Shown one piece after another: positions 9,986 to 20,343 of a stretch of 64,000 bases of DNA. The notes below the pieces were generated by a model. It had not been told where the DNA came from and made no database searches. It saw only the letters and a list, made by a program, of their open reading frames with translations. Source of the stretch: Streptomyces tuirus (GTDB taxonomy: Bacteria; Actinomycetota; Actinomycetes; Streptomycetales; Streptomycetaceae); the NCBI GenBank assembly GCA_018195615.1, contig JAGTPG010000002.1, forward strand, positions 310,001 to 374,000. Reading direction: 5' to 3'. Both the position numbers and the translations under genes were made by a program. Position 1 is the first letter of the stretch, and each line of letters starts with the position of its first letter.

Positions 9986-10873
9986 GTGCCGGAGCACGAA
10001 GCGGACGGACAGCTCGCCACCCCCACGCACGAGGTCAGGGATTTCCTGCAGCGCCGGCGTGAGCAGATCGCCCAGCGGTGGGCGGACGAGCCCCTGTTCC
10101 GTACCGTCTTCACCGTCTCGCGCGACGAGGCGGTGGAGGCGGGCAAGGTCGTCGTGGACGCGCTGGCCCAGGTGGCCGAGTCGGAGCAGGTGGAGGACCC
10201 GGACTCGGCGGGATTCAGCGGAGTGCGCGAGCAGCTCGCCCGGATGGGCGCGGCCCGCTCCCGCGCCGGGCTGTCGAACACCCAGGTCTCCAGCGAGCTG
10301 GCCGCGCTGCGGCCGCCCGTCGAGAACCTGCTGGCGGCCGATCTGGAGCAGGCGCCGCCCGAGCATCTGCGGGCGTGTTCGACGGTACTCACCGTGCTGA
10401 TGGGCACCCTGCGGCTGGTGGCGATGCAGACGGCGCTGAGCGAGTGGCAGGCGCTCAGCGACCGGCAGCGGATGCAGCTGCTGGAGGTGGCCACGCCCGT
10501 CATCCGGCTGTGGGACGGCATCGTGGCCGTGCCGCTGATCGGGACGCTGGACAGCGCCCGCAGCCAGGTGGTGATGGAGACGCTGCTGAACGCCGTCGTC
10601 GAGCAGCACGCCCGGTTCGCGATCCTCGACATCACCGGGGTGCCGACGGTCGACTCGCTGGTGGCGCAGCACCTGATGAAGACCGTCGCAGCGGCGCGGC
10701 TGATGGGCGCCCAGTGCATCGTCTCGGGCATCCGCCCCGCCATCGCGCAGACCATCGTCCACCTCGGCCTGGACCTGGACGTGATCACCCGCGCGAGCCT
10801 GTCCGACGCGCTGGGTTACGCGCTGCACCAGCTCGGCACGGACATCGTGAACCCGGGTGCGGGTCAGCGGTGA
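9986..10873 (+). CDS. rsbR: RsbR-like stressosome protein
   Basis: This 295-residue protein has an N-terminal four-helix sensor-like region (about 1-150, RsbR_N/globin-like type) and a C-terminal STAS domain (about 165-285). The linker and STAS entry read VATPVIRLWDGIVAVPLIGTL, a strong RsbR signature, and the phosphorylation loop contains VPTVDSLVAQHL. RsbR and RsbS build the stressosome that holds RsbT. GTG 9986 follows AGGAGAG with good spacing. The last codon overlaps the rsbS start (GTGA), so translation is coupled. Confidence 0.92.
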   Translation: MPEHEADGQLATPTHEVRDFLQRRREQIAQRWADEPLFRTVFTVSRDEAVEAGKVVVDALAQVAESEQVEDPDSAGFSGVREQLARMGAARSRAGLSNTQVSSELAALRPPVENLLAADLEQAPPEHLRACSTVLTVLMGTLRLVAMQTALSEWQALSDRQRMQLLEVATPVIRLWDGIVAVPLIGTLDSARSQVVMETLLNAVVEQHARFAILDITGVPTVDSLVAQHLMKTVAAARLMGAQCIVSGIRPAIAQTIVHLGLDLDVITRASLSDALGYALHQLGTDIVNPGAGQR

Positions 10874-11289
10874 GCGACGCCCGCTCCCGTCCCGTCACAG
10901 GGCACGTGCCGGTCCTGCGACTCGGTGACGTCCTGCTGGTCACGCTCCAGGGGGACCTGCACGACAGCACGGCGCAGCAGCTCCAGCAGGACCTCGCGGA
11001 GACCATCTCGCGTACCGGGGTGCGCGGTGTCCTGATCGACATCTCCGGGGTGGAGATCGTCGACTCCTTCCTCGGCCGGGTGCTGGCCGAGATCGCCGCG
11101 CAGGCCAAGCTGCTGGCCGCGCGGACCGTCGTGGCCGGTATGCGCCCGGCGGTCGCCATCACGCTGGTGGAACTGGGTCTGACCCTGCCGGGCCTGAGCA
11201 CGGCGCTCAGCACCGAGGCGGGCATGGAGCTCCTCTCGCAGCAGGCCCCGGTACCCCGCCCCGGCGGTCCGCGTCAGGAGAGTGCGTGA
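10870..11289 (+). CDS. rsbS: RsbS-like STAS scaffold protein
   Basis: This 139-residue STAS protein begins at GTG 10870, overlapping the rsbR stop by four bases. Typical RsbS blocks are VPVLRLGDVLLVTLQGDLHD, GVLIDISGVEIVDSFLGRV (phosphorylation loop, Ser in VDSF) and AGMRPAVAITLVELGL. RsbS sequesters the RsbT kinase until phosphorylated. It ends in a TGATG overlap with rsbT. The short Pro/Gly-rich tail is not conserved. Confidence 0.92.
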   Translation: MSDARSRPVTGHVPVLRLGDVLLVTLQGDLHDSTAQQLQQDLAETISRTGVRGVLIDISGVEIVDSFLGRVLAEIAAQAKLLAARTVVAGMRPAVAITLVELGLTLPGLSTALSTEAGMELLSQQAPVPRPGGPRQESA

Positions 11290-11729
11290 TGCACACTGCC
11301 GCGGGCGTGGAGGCCTGCCTGCCCATCCGGTCGGACATGGACCTGGTGTGGGTGCGACAGCACGTGCGGCAAGCCGCGGCCCGGCTCGGCTTCGGCCTGG
11401 TGGAGCAGACCAAGCTGATCACGGCGGCCAGTGAGCTGGCCCGCAACACCCTCGTGCACGGCGGTGGCGGACAGATGGAGGCGACGCACCTCAGCAGCGG
11501 GGGTGCGCAGGGGCTCCGGCTGGCCTTCACCGACAAGGGACCGGGGATCGCCGACCTGGACCGGGCGCTCACGGACGGCTACACCTCCGGCGGCGGGCTG
11601 GGGATGGGGCTGAGCGGTGCGCGGCGCCTGGTGCACGACTTCGACATCGACAGCACGCCGGGCCACGGAACGACCGTGCGGGTCACCTGCTGGGTGGGCC
11701 GGCCGCCGCGTCCGCGTGAGGAGGCCTGA
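11289..11729 (+). CDS. rsbT: RsbT-like serine kinase
   Basis: This 146-residue GHKL kinase phosphorylates RsbS and RsbR and, when released, can activate a PP2C phosphatase. ATG 11289 overlaps the rsbS stop by one base (a GTG at 11286 is also in frame). The ATP site shows ASELARNTLVHGGGG (N-box), FTDKGPGIADL (G1) and GGGLGMGLSGARRLV (G2). The order rsbR-rsbS-rsbT is the canonical stressosome module. The stop codon overlaps the next start (TGATG). Confidence 0.92.
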   Translation: MHTAAGVEACLPIRSDMDLVWVRQHVRQAAARLGFGLVEQTKLITAASELARNTLVHGGGGQMEATHLSSGGAQGLRLAFTDKGPGIADLDRALTDGYTSGGGLGMGLSGARRLVHDFDIDSTPGHGTTVRVTCWVGRPPRPREEA

Positions 11730-13294
11730 TGCCGCGCGTGTGGGACGTCCCGGTGCGCGACTCGACCCGGGTGCGCGACGCGCGGGTCGCGGCGGAGGCC
11801 GCGGCCGCGCTGGCCGGGCTCGACGAGCGGCGCACCGCGGCCGCCGCGCTGGTCGCGACCGAGCTCGCCACGAACCTGCTCAAGCACGCCGAGGGTGGTC
11901 AGGTGCTCATCGACGTCGTGGACCCGCCCGTGCTGCGCGGGGGCGGTGGGGAGTCCCGGGTCGTGCAGATCGTCGCGATCGACCACGGCCCTGGCATTCC
12001 CGAGGTGCCCGCGGCGCTGCGCGACGGTTTCTCCACGACCCGCTCGCTCGGGCGGGCCTCGGCACGTGTCTGCGGCTCGCCGACGACTTCGGCCTGCACA
12101 GCACGCCGGGCCGCGGCACGGTCGCGGCGGCCCGCGTGGGCACCACACGGCGTCACGACGGCGTGCCCGCCGGTCCGGCCGTGACCGTGTGGTCCGACGG
12201 GGTGTCGGGCACCTGGGGCGACCCGCCCGCGTCCGGCGCTCCGAGCTCCGTGTGGTCCGACGGCAGGACCTCGGCCAGCGGGCAGTGGCCGTCCGGCGCA
12301 CCGGGTGGTGGCACGCGGTACGCCGCGCCACCGGTGGGGGCCGTGATGCGCGCCGACCTGACGGGACACGCGGCGGTGGCCGCGGGGCCTCGGACTTCGC
12401 CGAGCAGGCCGGGGCGGGTGCCGGCGCCGCCACGCCGGCGGTGCTTCAGGGAGCGCTCGTCCATAGCCGGTCGGGCCTGGGGTCCACGGACGACGGCACT
12501 CAGGGCCACGAGCCGGACTCCCGGGGCGCGCCGGCCGACGGCCTGCCGGGCCCTGCGACCGCGGGCAGCGGCACGCGGAACGAAGGGGGCTCCCAGGGCG
12601 CGCCGGATCCCGGACCGCCGGGGGTCGTGGGGCCGGGCGGGTCGCGCAAGCCGGTCCGTCGTGGGGCCGGTCCGGGCCGGTCGCCGGTGTGCGAGCCGGT
12701 GGCGTGAACATCCCTTACGCGGGAGCCGACTACTCGGGCGACGCCTGGACCTGGGTGCGATCCGGCGACCTGGTGACGCTGATGCTGGCGGACGGACTGG
12801 GGCACGGCCCGGAGGCGGCCCGGGCCTCGTCCGCCGCGGTCGCGGCGCTGCACCGCTGGGCCCACCTCACCCCCGCCGAGTCGCTGCGGCGGCTCCATGA
12901 CGCGCTGAAGGGCACCCGGGGCGCGGCCGTCGCCCTGGCCCAGCTCGATCTGCGTGCCGGGCGGCTGCGGTTCGCCGGCATCGGGAACGTGGGGGCGCGG
13001 CTGCGTACCGAGGGCGCCTGGCATCCCCTGTTGTCCCGGCCCGGCATCGTCGGCGTGCACCGGCCCGGCACCCTCCGCGAGGAGGAGGCCGACTGGGCGG
13101 CCGACCGGCTGCTGATCCTGCACACCGACGGTCTGCCCAGCCGCTGGACGCCGCCGTCGGACACCGGTCCGGCTTCGGCCGACCCGGCCGTGACGGCCGC
13201 CGTGACGATACGTGACGCGAGCAGTCCCGCCCGACCGGTGCGGGACGACACCGCCGTGGCCGTGCTGACTCCGACCCCGCCGGAACACCCATGA
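11729..13294 (+). CDS. HATPase-SpoIIE/RsbX-type phosphatase fusion (three frame breaks)
   Basis: After repair this is about 522 residues. The N-terminal 150 residues are an RsbT-like ATPase (ATELATNLLKHAEGG, IDHGPGI, GLGTCLRLADDFGLHST). The C-terminal 200 residues form a small PP2C/SpoIIE-type phosphatase (AGGVNIPYAGADYSGD, LMLADGLGHGPEAA, ILHTDGLPSRWTP, RDDTAVAVL) like RsbX. Between them is a linker of roughly 175 residues, low-complexity and Gly/Pro/Ser-rich, including an imperfect 21-residue tandem repeat. Single bases are missing near 12055, 12395 and 12680. The last two are in or next to the linker, so their positions are less certain. It is coupled to rsbT (TGATG) and to the next phosphatase (ATGATG). 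It likely resets RsbR/RsbS phosphorylation. Confidence 0.82.
12187..12312 (+). repeat. Two 63-base tandem repeat units in phosphatase linker
   Basis: GTGTGGTCCGACGG occurs at 12187-12200 and again exactly 63 bases later at 12250-12263. The similarity continues weakly through TCCGGCGC(T/A)CCG at the end of each unit. In the coding frame each unit is about 21 residues beginning VWSDG and ending ASGAP or PSGAP. It lies in the non-conserved linker. Confidence 0.6.
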
Positions 13295-15017
13295 TGCGCA
13301 CTTGGCAGATCACCACCGTCACCGACGCGGCACGCGCCCGTATCGCCCTGGCGCGCCTGGCCGCCACGTACGGTGTGCCCACCGTCGAACGGACCCGGCT
13401 GGCCGCCGCCCTCAGCGCCCACCTGCGGCAGTGCCTCACCAAGGGGGGCACCTGGCTGCTCACCCTGGACATGGCAGGATCCCCCGCGGAGGAGGGCCTG
13501 CTGCACGCCGTCGTGACGCCCTCGCCGGACGCCTGTGCCGCCGGGGAACCGCCGTGGGAGGTCACGGTCCCCTGCCCGAGACGGCCCGGTCCGAGGAGGA
13601 CGGCACCGTCCATGACGACGCCGCGGCCCTCGCGGAGGCGCTGCTCGGCGCCGACGAGGACACGGCCGTGGTGCTGGACAAGCTCACCGAGCAGGAGGAC
13701 CTGGTCGCCTTCCACCGTGAGGAGCTGCACCAGACCAACCAGGGGGTCCTGGCGCTGCACGCGGAGCTGGACGCGGCCGGGCGGGCCCAGCGCGAGGCCT
13801 TCGCCGCCGAGCGCAGCGCCCGCAACGAGGCGGAGAGCGCCCGCCGCCGGCTGACGTTCCTCGCGGACGCGAGCGCCGTGCTGACGGCCTCGCTCAACCA
13901 CGAGGAGATCGTGCGCCGGCTCCCGGACCTGCTGGTCCCGGAGTACGCGCGCAGCGTGGACATCTGGCTGTTCGACCACGAGGACGCCAAGCGCCGGTCG
14001 ACGCCGCACCCGGCCGCGGCCGTGGTCGCGGCCCGTACCGGGCGGCCCCAGTACGCCGCCGACCACCCCGGCCGCCTGCCCGGTGTCGACGACCACCCGC
14101 CGTCGGCGCTCGAACCCACGCGGCCCCTGCTGTGCGTTCCACTGCCGACGCGACGGGCACCCCTGGGGGTCCTGACCCTGTCGCCGCCCGGGGCGCGCTG
14201 GGATCCGGACGACGCGGTGATGCTGATCGAGCTCACCCGGCGGGCCAGCATCGCGATCGACAACGCCCGGCGTTTCGAGCACAACCGTGACATCGCGGAG
14301 ACGCTGCAGCGCGCTCTGCTCACGGATCTGCCGGCCACGCCGGGTCTCAGCCTGGCGGCGCGGTATCTGCCGGCCACCCACGGGCTGAACATCGGCGGCG
14401 ACTGGTACGACGCGTTCCGTCAGCGGGACGGCGGGCTCATCACCGTCATCGGCGACGTGACCGGGCACGGTCTGCACGCGGCCGTGATGATGAGCCAGTT
14501 GCGCACCGCGCTGCGTGCGTACGCGGTCGACGGCGACAGTCCGGGCCGCCTGCTCACCCGGCTGCACCGGTTCCTGCACCATCTGCAGCCGGATCTGTAC
14601 GCCACCGCCGTCATCGCGCGGTTCCATCCGGACGAGCCCACGCTGACGTGGGCCGCCGCCGGCCATCCGCCGCCCGTGCTGCGGCTGGCCGACGGAACGG
14701 TGCGGACGCTGGACGCCAAACCGGGTGCCATGCTCGGCATCCCGCTCACCCAGGAGATCGCCGACCACACGGTGCGGCTGTCCCCGGGCTCGACGCTCGC
14801 GCTGTACACGGACGGGCTGGTCGAGCGGCGTGCGCAGGGCATAGACCCGGGCATCGAGCGGCTGGCGAAGGCGCTCGGCGGGTTCCGTTCGGCGGAGCTG
14901 GACGCGGATCTGGAGGGCTCTGCGGACCGGATCCTGCATCCGCTGCTGAGCGATTCCGAGCGCGACGACGACGTGTGCCTGTTGCTGTGTCACCTCCGGG
15001 GGGACGCGGCGTCCTGA
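13291..15017 (+). CDS. GAF-SpoIIE PP2C phosphatase, RsbU-like (one frame break)
   Basis: About 575 residues after repair. Residues 1-95 form a small alpha/beta N-terminal region (MMRTWQITTVTDAARARIAL). A coiled coil (about 125-190) follows, then a GAF domain (about 195-325: LTFLADASAVLTASLNHEEI) and a SpoIIE PP2C domain (about 340-575: ETLQRALLTDLP, GGDWYDAF, VIGDVTGHGLHAAVMM, ALYTDGLVERR, DDDVCLLL) with the metal-binding aspartates. It would dephosphorylate a STAS antagonist in response to a GAF-sensed or RsbT-relayed signal. ATG 13291 overlaps the preceding stop. One base is missing near 13572 (EVTVP | LPETARSEEDG). It is the last gene of the five-gene rsb operon. Confidence 0.9.
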
Positions 15018-15236
15018 CGGCGGGTCCGGCCCGCCGTGGTCTGTGCACGCGTTCTTCACTCCTGCCTGGTGCTTTTCGGCCACGGGACGGGCATGGTGGT
15101 GATCGACTGTTCGTCTGCCCGCCACGTCCGACTGGCGTACCGGTCGAAGACGCGGTGGGATCGATGGGGTGCGAACCAGCGATCCAGGGGCAGTCGAAAG
15201 GCGTTCGAGGCAGACCGCCCGGAGCCGCAGAAAGGG

Positions 15237-16609
15237 ATGAACACCGTGACACGACCCAGGATCCTGGTGGTTGGCGCAGGCTTCGCCGGCGTGGAGTGCG
15301 TCCGCCGTCTGGAACGGAAACTCTCCCGGACGAGGCCGACGTCACGCTGGTGACGCCGTTCGCCTACCAGCTGTACCTGCCGCTGCTCCCGCAGGTCGCT
15401 TCCGGCGTGCTGACGCCGCAGTCGATCGCCGTCTCGCTGCGCCGCAGCAAGAAGTACCGCACGCGCATCATTCCGGGCGGTGCCATCGGCGTCGACCTGA
15501 AGTCGAAGGTCTGCGTCATCCGCACCATCACCGACCAGATCGTCAACGAGCCGTACGACTACATCGTGCTGGCCCCCGGCAGCATCACCCGCACCTTCGA
15601 CATCCCGGGGCTGACGGAGCACGCGTTCGGGATGAAGACCCTCGCCGAGGCCGCCTACATCCGTGACCACGTCATCTCGCAACTCGACCTGGCCGACGCC
15701 AGCCAGGACCCCGACGAGCGGGCCTCGCGGCTGCAGTTCGTGGTGGTCGGCGGCGGCTACGCGGGCACCGAGACCGCGGCCTGCCTGCAGCGTCTGACGC
15801 ATGCCGCCGTCAAGCGTTACCCCCGGCTGGATCCGGGTCTGATCAAGTGGCATCTGATCGACATCGCGCCGAAGCTGATGCCGGAGCTCGGCGAGAAGCT
15901 CGGCAGCAGCGCGCAGGAGATCCTGCGCCGGCGGGGCATCGAGATCTCCCTCGGCGTCTCCATCGCCAAGGCGGGACCGGAGGAGGTCACCTTCACCGAC
16001 GGCCGGGTGGTGCCGACCCGCACGCTCATCTGGACCGCCGGGGTCGTCGCCAGCCCCCTCATCGCCACGCTCGGCGCGGAGACCGTCAAGGGGCGGCTCG
16101 CGGTCGCCCCCGAGATGAACCTGCCGGGCAACGACGGGGTGTTCGCGCTCGGCGACTCGGCCGCCGTCCCCGACCTGGCCAAGGGCGACGACAGCGCCAT
16201 GTGCCCGCCCACGGCGCAGCACGCCCTGCGGCAGGGCAGGCACGTCGCCGACAACGTCATCGCGACACTGCGGGGCGGGGCGATGAAGCCGTACGTCCAC
16301 AAGGACCTGGGGCTCGTCGTCGACCTCGGCGGCACCGACGCGGTCTCCAAGCCGCTGGGCATCGAGCTGCGCGGCCTGCCCGCCCAGGCCGTCGCCCGCG
16401 GCTACCACTGGTCGGCACTGCGCACCAACGTCGCCAAGACCCGGGTCATGACGAACTGGCTGCTCAACGCGGTGGCCGGCGACGACTTCGTACGGACCGG
16501 CTTCCAGGCCCGCAAGGCCGCCAGGCTGAAGGACTTCGAGTACACCGACGCCTACCTGACTCCGGAACAGGTGCAGGAGCATGTCCAGGGGGCCGGCCGG
16601 CAGGGCTAG
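15237..16609 (+). CDS. ndh: Type II NADH dehydrogenase (one frame break)
   Basis: About 457 residues after repair. This peripheral flavoprotein passes electrons from NADH to quinone without proton pumping. ATG 15237 follows GAAAGGG. The FAD-binding Rossmann motif is ILVVGAGFAGVE (about residues 9-20); the NADH-binding motif is FVVVGGGYAGTETAA (about 165). Further marks are TPFAYQLYLPLLPQVASG, GVFALGDSAAVPD and TAQHALRQGRHVADN. One base is missing near 15325 (ERKLS | PDEADVTL). The C-terminal membrane-anchoring helices are as expected for the family. It is probably monocistronic; 219 bases separate it from the rsb operon. Confidence 0.9.
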
Positions 16610-16687
16610 GGCGGACGGGAGCTTCCGTTCGTGGCATGTCATGCTGAGACGCGGATCTTGGTGTGAGTCGGGAGAGAGTGCGGCGGC

Positions 16688-18921
16688 GTGAGGGCAGCGG
16701 GACGCTCGGTGCGGACACGACTGCGGGACCGGATCGCGGCGTCCGACCCCGGGCTGCTGCGCCTGACCGCCGGGCTGCGGACCGTGGGCGCCATCGCCCT
16801 CACCCTGGCCGTGCTCGCCCTGCTGCGGGTGGATGTGCACCTTCTGGTGGCGGGGCCATGGCGGCGATGGTCGCCACCTTCGCCATCCGGGAGAAGCAGC
16901 TCGGCGCCCAGGCCGTGACGCTGGCGCTGGGTCTGCCGGTGGCGCTGGTCTCCGTGTCCCTGGGCGCGGTGCTCAACGCGCGTCTCGCCGGGACGTCTTC
17001 TTCATCGTCCTGATCTTCTGCGCGGTCTACGGCCGCCGGTTCGGCGACCGCGGCACCGCGCTGGGGCTGATCGGCTTCCAGGTCTACTTCCTTTCCCTGT
17101 TCGTCGGCGCCTCCGTCTCCTCGCTGCCCGAGCTGTGCGGCGCCATCGCCCTGGCGTTCTGCTCCAGCGCGCTGCTGCGCTTCGCGGTCGTGCCCGCGAC
17201 GCCCGCGGGCGTCCTGCTGCGCCTGCGGCTGGCCTTCCGCGCCCGGCTGGCCCAGCTGGTGTCCGCGCAGCTCGACCTCCTCGACGCCGGCCCGAACGAG
17301 ATGGACAAGGCCCTCGAGGCCGTGCGGGAGGGCACCGCCCGGCTGCACGAGACGGCGATGATGATCCAGGCGCGGCTGGAGGAGGGCACCCCGACGAGTC
17401 CGCGGCGCGGCTCGTGCAGCGCCGGATCGCGGACGCCGAGATCGCCGCCGAGCGGCTCGGCCTGCTGTTGCTGACCGCCCGCAGCGCCGAACGGGCCGAC
17501 ACGCTCACCCTGCACCTGCCGGGAGCGCCCGCACCGTCGGTGGGGCAACTGGCCGTGCCCGACGAGGCCACCGCCACGCTCCGCCGGGATCTGCAGGCGC
17601 TGCGCGCGCTCGTGCTGCGGGCCGGCAGCGGTGATTCGGGACCGCGCTGGCCCACGTGCGCAACCGGCTGCTCGGCTACCGGGACGAGGAGAACCTGCCG
17701 TCCGCGCCCGCCGCCGTGCAGGACGTCTTCCGCGGTATCGGCGAGTCCGCGCGGTCGGTGCTGGGGCTGCGGATCGCGCTGGACGGCCCGCAGGACGAGT
17801 CGGACGACACTCCCGCCACCGCTCGCTCCCGCGAGGAACTGGACGCCGAGGACGCCGCGATCGACGGCGGCGAAGAAGCGGCGCCGGAGGAGGAGACGGG
17901 GCTGCGGCGGCCCACGACCCGGGCGGCGGTGCAGGTGGCCGTCGGGTCGACGCTGGCCATCGTGGGCGGCGAGCTGCTGTCCACGCAACGCTGGTACTGG
18001 GCGGTGCTGACCTGCTGGATCGTGTTCCTCAACACCGCCTCGACGGGCGAGATCCTGGTCAAGGGGTATCGCCGGCTGCTGGGCACGGTGTTCGGCGTGG
18101 TGGCCGGCATCGTCCTGGCCGGACTGGTCGGGCAGCACACCTGGACGGCGTTCGCGCTGGTCCTGGTGCTGATCTTCGCGATGTTCTACGTGGCGCCGCT
18201 GTCGTACACGCTGATGTCGTTCTTCGTCACCGCCATGCTGGGGCTGCTGTACACGTTGCTGCACACCTACAGCCTCGACGTGCTCCTGCTGCGGGTGGAG
18301 GAGACGGCGCTGGGCGCGGCCTGCGGGGTGGTCGCGGCGGCGCTGGTCCTGCCGGTGCGGACGGACCGCCGTACGAACGAGCTGCTCGGCACCGTGCTGG
18401 AGCGGCTGGCCGACGTCACCGAGGCCGCCGTCGGCCAGCTGAGCGGCGGGCCGGCGGACGAGCTGCTGGACAAGTCGCGTGACCTGGACCAGGCGCTGGC
18501 CGATCTGCGGGCCGCGACGCAGCCGCTGACCCACCCGGTCACGCCGCTGCGGGCCCGGCGGCACACGGCACGGTACGTGGTGGCGCTGCTGGAGACCTGC
18601 GCGTACCACGCCCGGACGCTGGCGGCGACCGCGGAGCTGCTGCCCTCGCACCCCTCGATCACGGCGGACCCGAGGCTGCGCGGAGCCGCGGGGCGGACCG
18701 TGCGCAACATCGAGACCATCGCGGCCCGGGTGGCGGACGAGCACGCCGCCGCGCGGGTCGAGACCGGGCCGAGCATCGCCTCGCTGCTGGGGTCCGACGC
18801 CGGCACACCGCGCTACGGCCGGATCACCGACCGCGTGCTGCGGCATCTGGAGCGGCTGGACGAGGCCGTGGTGGGTCTCGCCCGGCCGCTGGACGTGCCG
18901 GTGGCCCCGCCCCAGGGGTGA
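16688..18921 (+). CDS. FUSC-family inner-membrane protein (four frame breaks)
   Basis: About 745 residues after repair. The layout is that of FUSC/aromatic-acid-exporter-like proteins: an N-terminal membrane bundle (about 20-165), a cytosolic domain, a second membrane bundle (about 400-545; WYWAVLTCWIVFLNT, GTVFGVVAGIVLAGLVG) and a C-terminal helical cytosolic tail. GTG 16688 follows GGGAGAGA. Single bases are missing near 16855, 16992, 17394 and 17643. Four breaks in 0.8 kb is the highest density in the window, yet the second half is clean and the domain is continuous. A real pseudogene cannot be excluded. Substrate unknown. Confidence 0.8.
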
Positions 18922-18949
18922 CGGCGGGCTCCGCGGAGCACGGGCTGCC

Positions 18950-19384
18950 TCAGAAGTCCGTGGGCAGTCCGCTCACCTCGGCGATGCCGCGCAGTTCCTC
19001 GGTCTGCCTGTGGCGTTCCTTGATGTAGTCGGCGATCTCGCCGAGGCGGACCGGATCGGACGCCGTGGTCGCGTCCGTGACGATGCGGACCGGGCCGGTA
19101 TCGCCGACGTCGAGTTCGATCACTTCGTTGTCCAGACGGCCGGTGACCGCGGTGGCGATGACGAGGGCCACCTCATCACGGATCTCCTGGGGCAGCTCGT
19201 CATCGGCCCCGGAGTCGAGCGCGAAGTCGAGGCTGGACAGACGCTCCTCGTCGATCGCCTCGAGGACCGGTTCCACCACGCGCATCAGGAGGCGGTAGTC
19301 CTCCGTGTCCATCCGGATGCGCAGGAGGTCCAGGTACACGTCCACGGGACGGCCGTCGCCATGCGGAATCTCGGAATCGCTCAT
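18950..19384 (-). CDS. Conserved hypothetical acidic protein
   Basis: This 144-residue soluble acidic protein begins at ATG 19384. I do not recognise a family. Visible parts are a helical N-terminal half (DVYLDLLRIRMDTEDYRLLM, VVEPVLEAIDEERL), a middle acidic stretch and a beta-rich portion with VIELDVGDTGPVRIV, then a helical tail. No signal peptide, membrane span or cysteine pattern is seen. It is 28 bases downstream of the DUF1206 gene on the same strand, so the two are likely co-transcribed. Confidence 0.65.
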   Translation of the reverse strand: MSDSEIPHGDGRPVDVYLDLLRIRMDTEDYRLLMRVVEPVLEAIDEERLSSLDFALDSGADDELPQEIRDEVALVIATAVTGRLDNEVIELDVGDTGPVRIVTDATTASDPVRLGEIADYIKERHRQTEELRGIAEVSGLPTDF

Positions 19385-19412
19385 TGGCTTCGTGTTCCCC
19401 GCACGACGGCGC

Positions 19413-20252
19413 TCAGACGCGTCGCCAGCGAGCCATGGCGAACGAGAACACTCCGAAGAGCACGAACCCGGCCGCGACGCACACCAGCAGCCACGGGCCG
19501 AGCGGCGTGTCGGCGAAGGTGCGCAGGGTGTCGTCCAGGCCCTTGGCCTGATCGGGTCGGTAGTCGATGGCCGCGCGGACGGCGAAGACACCGGCGACGG
19601 CGAACACCAGCCCGCGGGCGGCGCCGCCGGCCACGCCGGTGACGTCCACCAGCCGCCGGGCCCGGGGGCTCATCTGCCCGAGCCGGAGCTCGTCGTGGTA
19701 CTTGCGGAGCACCGCTCGTACGCCGATCCAGCCGCCTGCCGCGACGATCGCGAGGCCGGCCGCGCCGACCAGCCACTGGCCGGCGGGTATCTCCAGTGCC
19801 CTGGCGGTGGCGTCCTGGGACTGCCGGTCGCTGGATCCGCCGCCGCTCTGTCCGCGGTTCGACGCGAACGACAGCACGGAGTAGGCGACGAAGACGTAGA
19901 ACGCGAAGCGGACCGTCGCCAGCAGCCGCTTGCGTGCGCTGCGGCCGTCCTGTCCGACGGAGCCGAAGAGCGCCTCGGACAGCCGCCACAGGGCCATGCC
20001 GACGAGCCCGATGCCCAGCGCCCACAGCAGCACCGCGCCGAAGGGCTTCTGCGAGAGTTCCGCGAGGGCGCCGCCGCGGTCGGCCTCCTGGTTCGTGTCG
20101 CCGAAGGCGATCTGCAGCGCCAGGGCGCCGACGAGCAGGTAGATCACGCCCCGTGCGGCGAGCCCCGCCCGTGCCGCCCCCTCGGTCACCGATCCCCGCG
20201 CCACCCGCCGGGCCTGAAATCGTCCGGTACGTGCCATCGCACTCGTGTTCAT
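19413..20252 (-). CDS. DUF1206 membrane protein
   Basis: This 279-residue integral membrane protein has three repeats of a two-helix unit, the DUF1206 pattern (RAGLAARGVIYLLVGALALQ; LLATVRFAFYVFVAYSVLSF; GGAARGLVFAVAGVFAVRAA). Six membrane spans are visible. ATG 20252 follows GGGAGG. The loop after the fourth span includes a Gln/Ser/Gly-rich segment. Function is unknown; in actinobacteria the family is often stress associated, but nothing in this sequence proves that. Confidence 0.85.
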   Translation of the reverse strand: MNTSAMARTGRFQARRVARGSVTEGAARAGLAARGVIYLLVGALALQIAFGDTNQEADRGGALAELSQKPFGAVLLWALGIGLVGMALWRLSEALFGSVGQDGRSARKRLLATVRFAFYVFVAYSVLSFASNRGQSGGGSSDRQSQDATARALEIPAGQWLVGAAGLAIVAAGGWIGVRAVLRKYHDELRLGQMSPRARRLVDVTGVAGGAARGLVFAVAGVFAVRAAIDYRPDQAKGLDDTLRTFADTPLGPWLLVCVAAGFVLFGVFSFAMARWRRV

Positions 20253-20343
20253 GTAGACCTCCCGGAATCCGGATGCCCTGGGTTGGCTGCCGCATACGCG
20301 GCGCATCCGCCGGACCAGCGCGTTCCGGTCGGGCCGACCTGGC

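Noticed and set aside
11729..13294. Three separate small genes in place of the ATPase-phosphatase fusion
   Set aside because: Each piece lacks its own start and ribosome site, and all shifts are of the same one-base type as elsewhere.
12867..15125. 752-codon open frame opposite the SpoIIE phosphatases
   Set aside because: The plus strand carries clear PP2C and GAF motifs; the minus translation has none.
15056..16840. 594-codon open frame opposite the NADH dehydrogenase
   Set aside because: Antisense shadow without domains.
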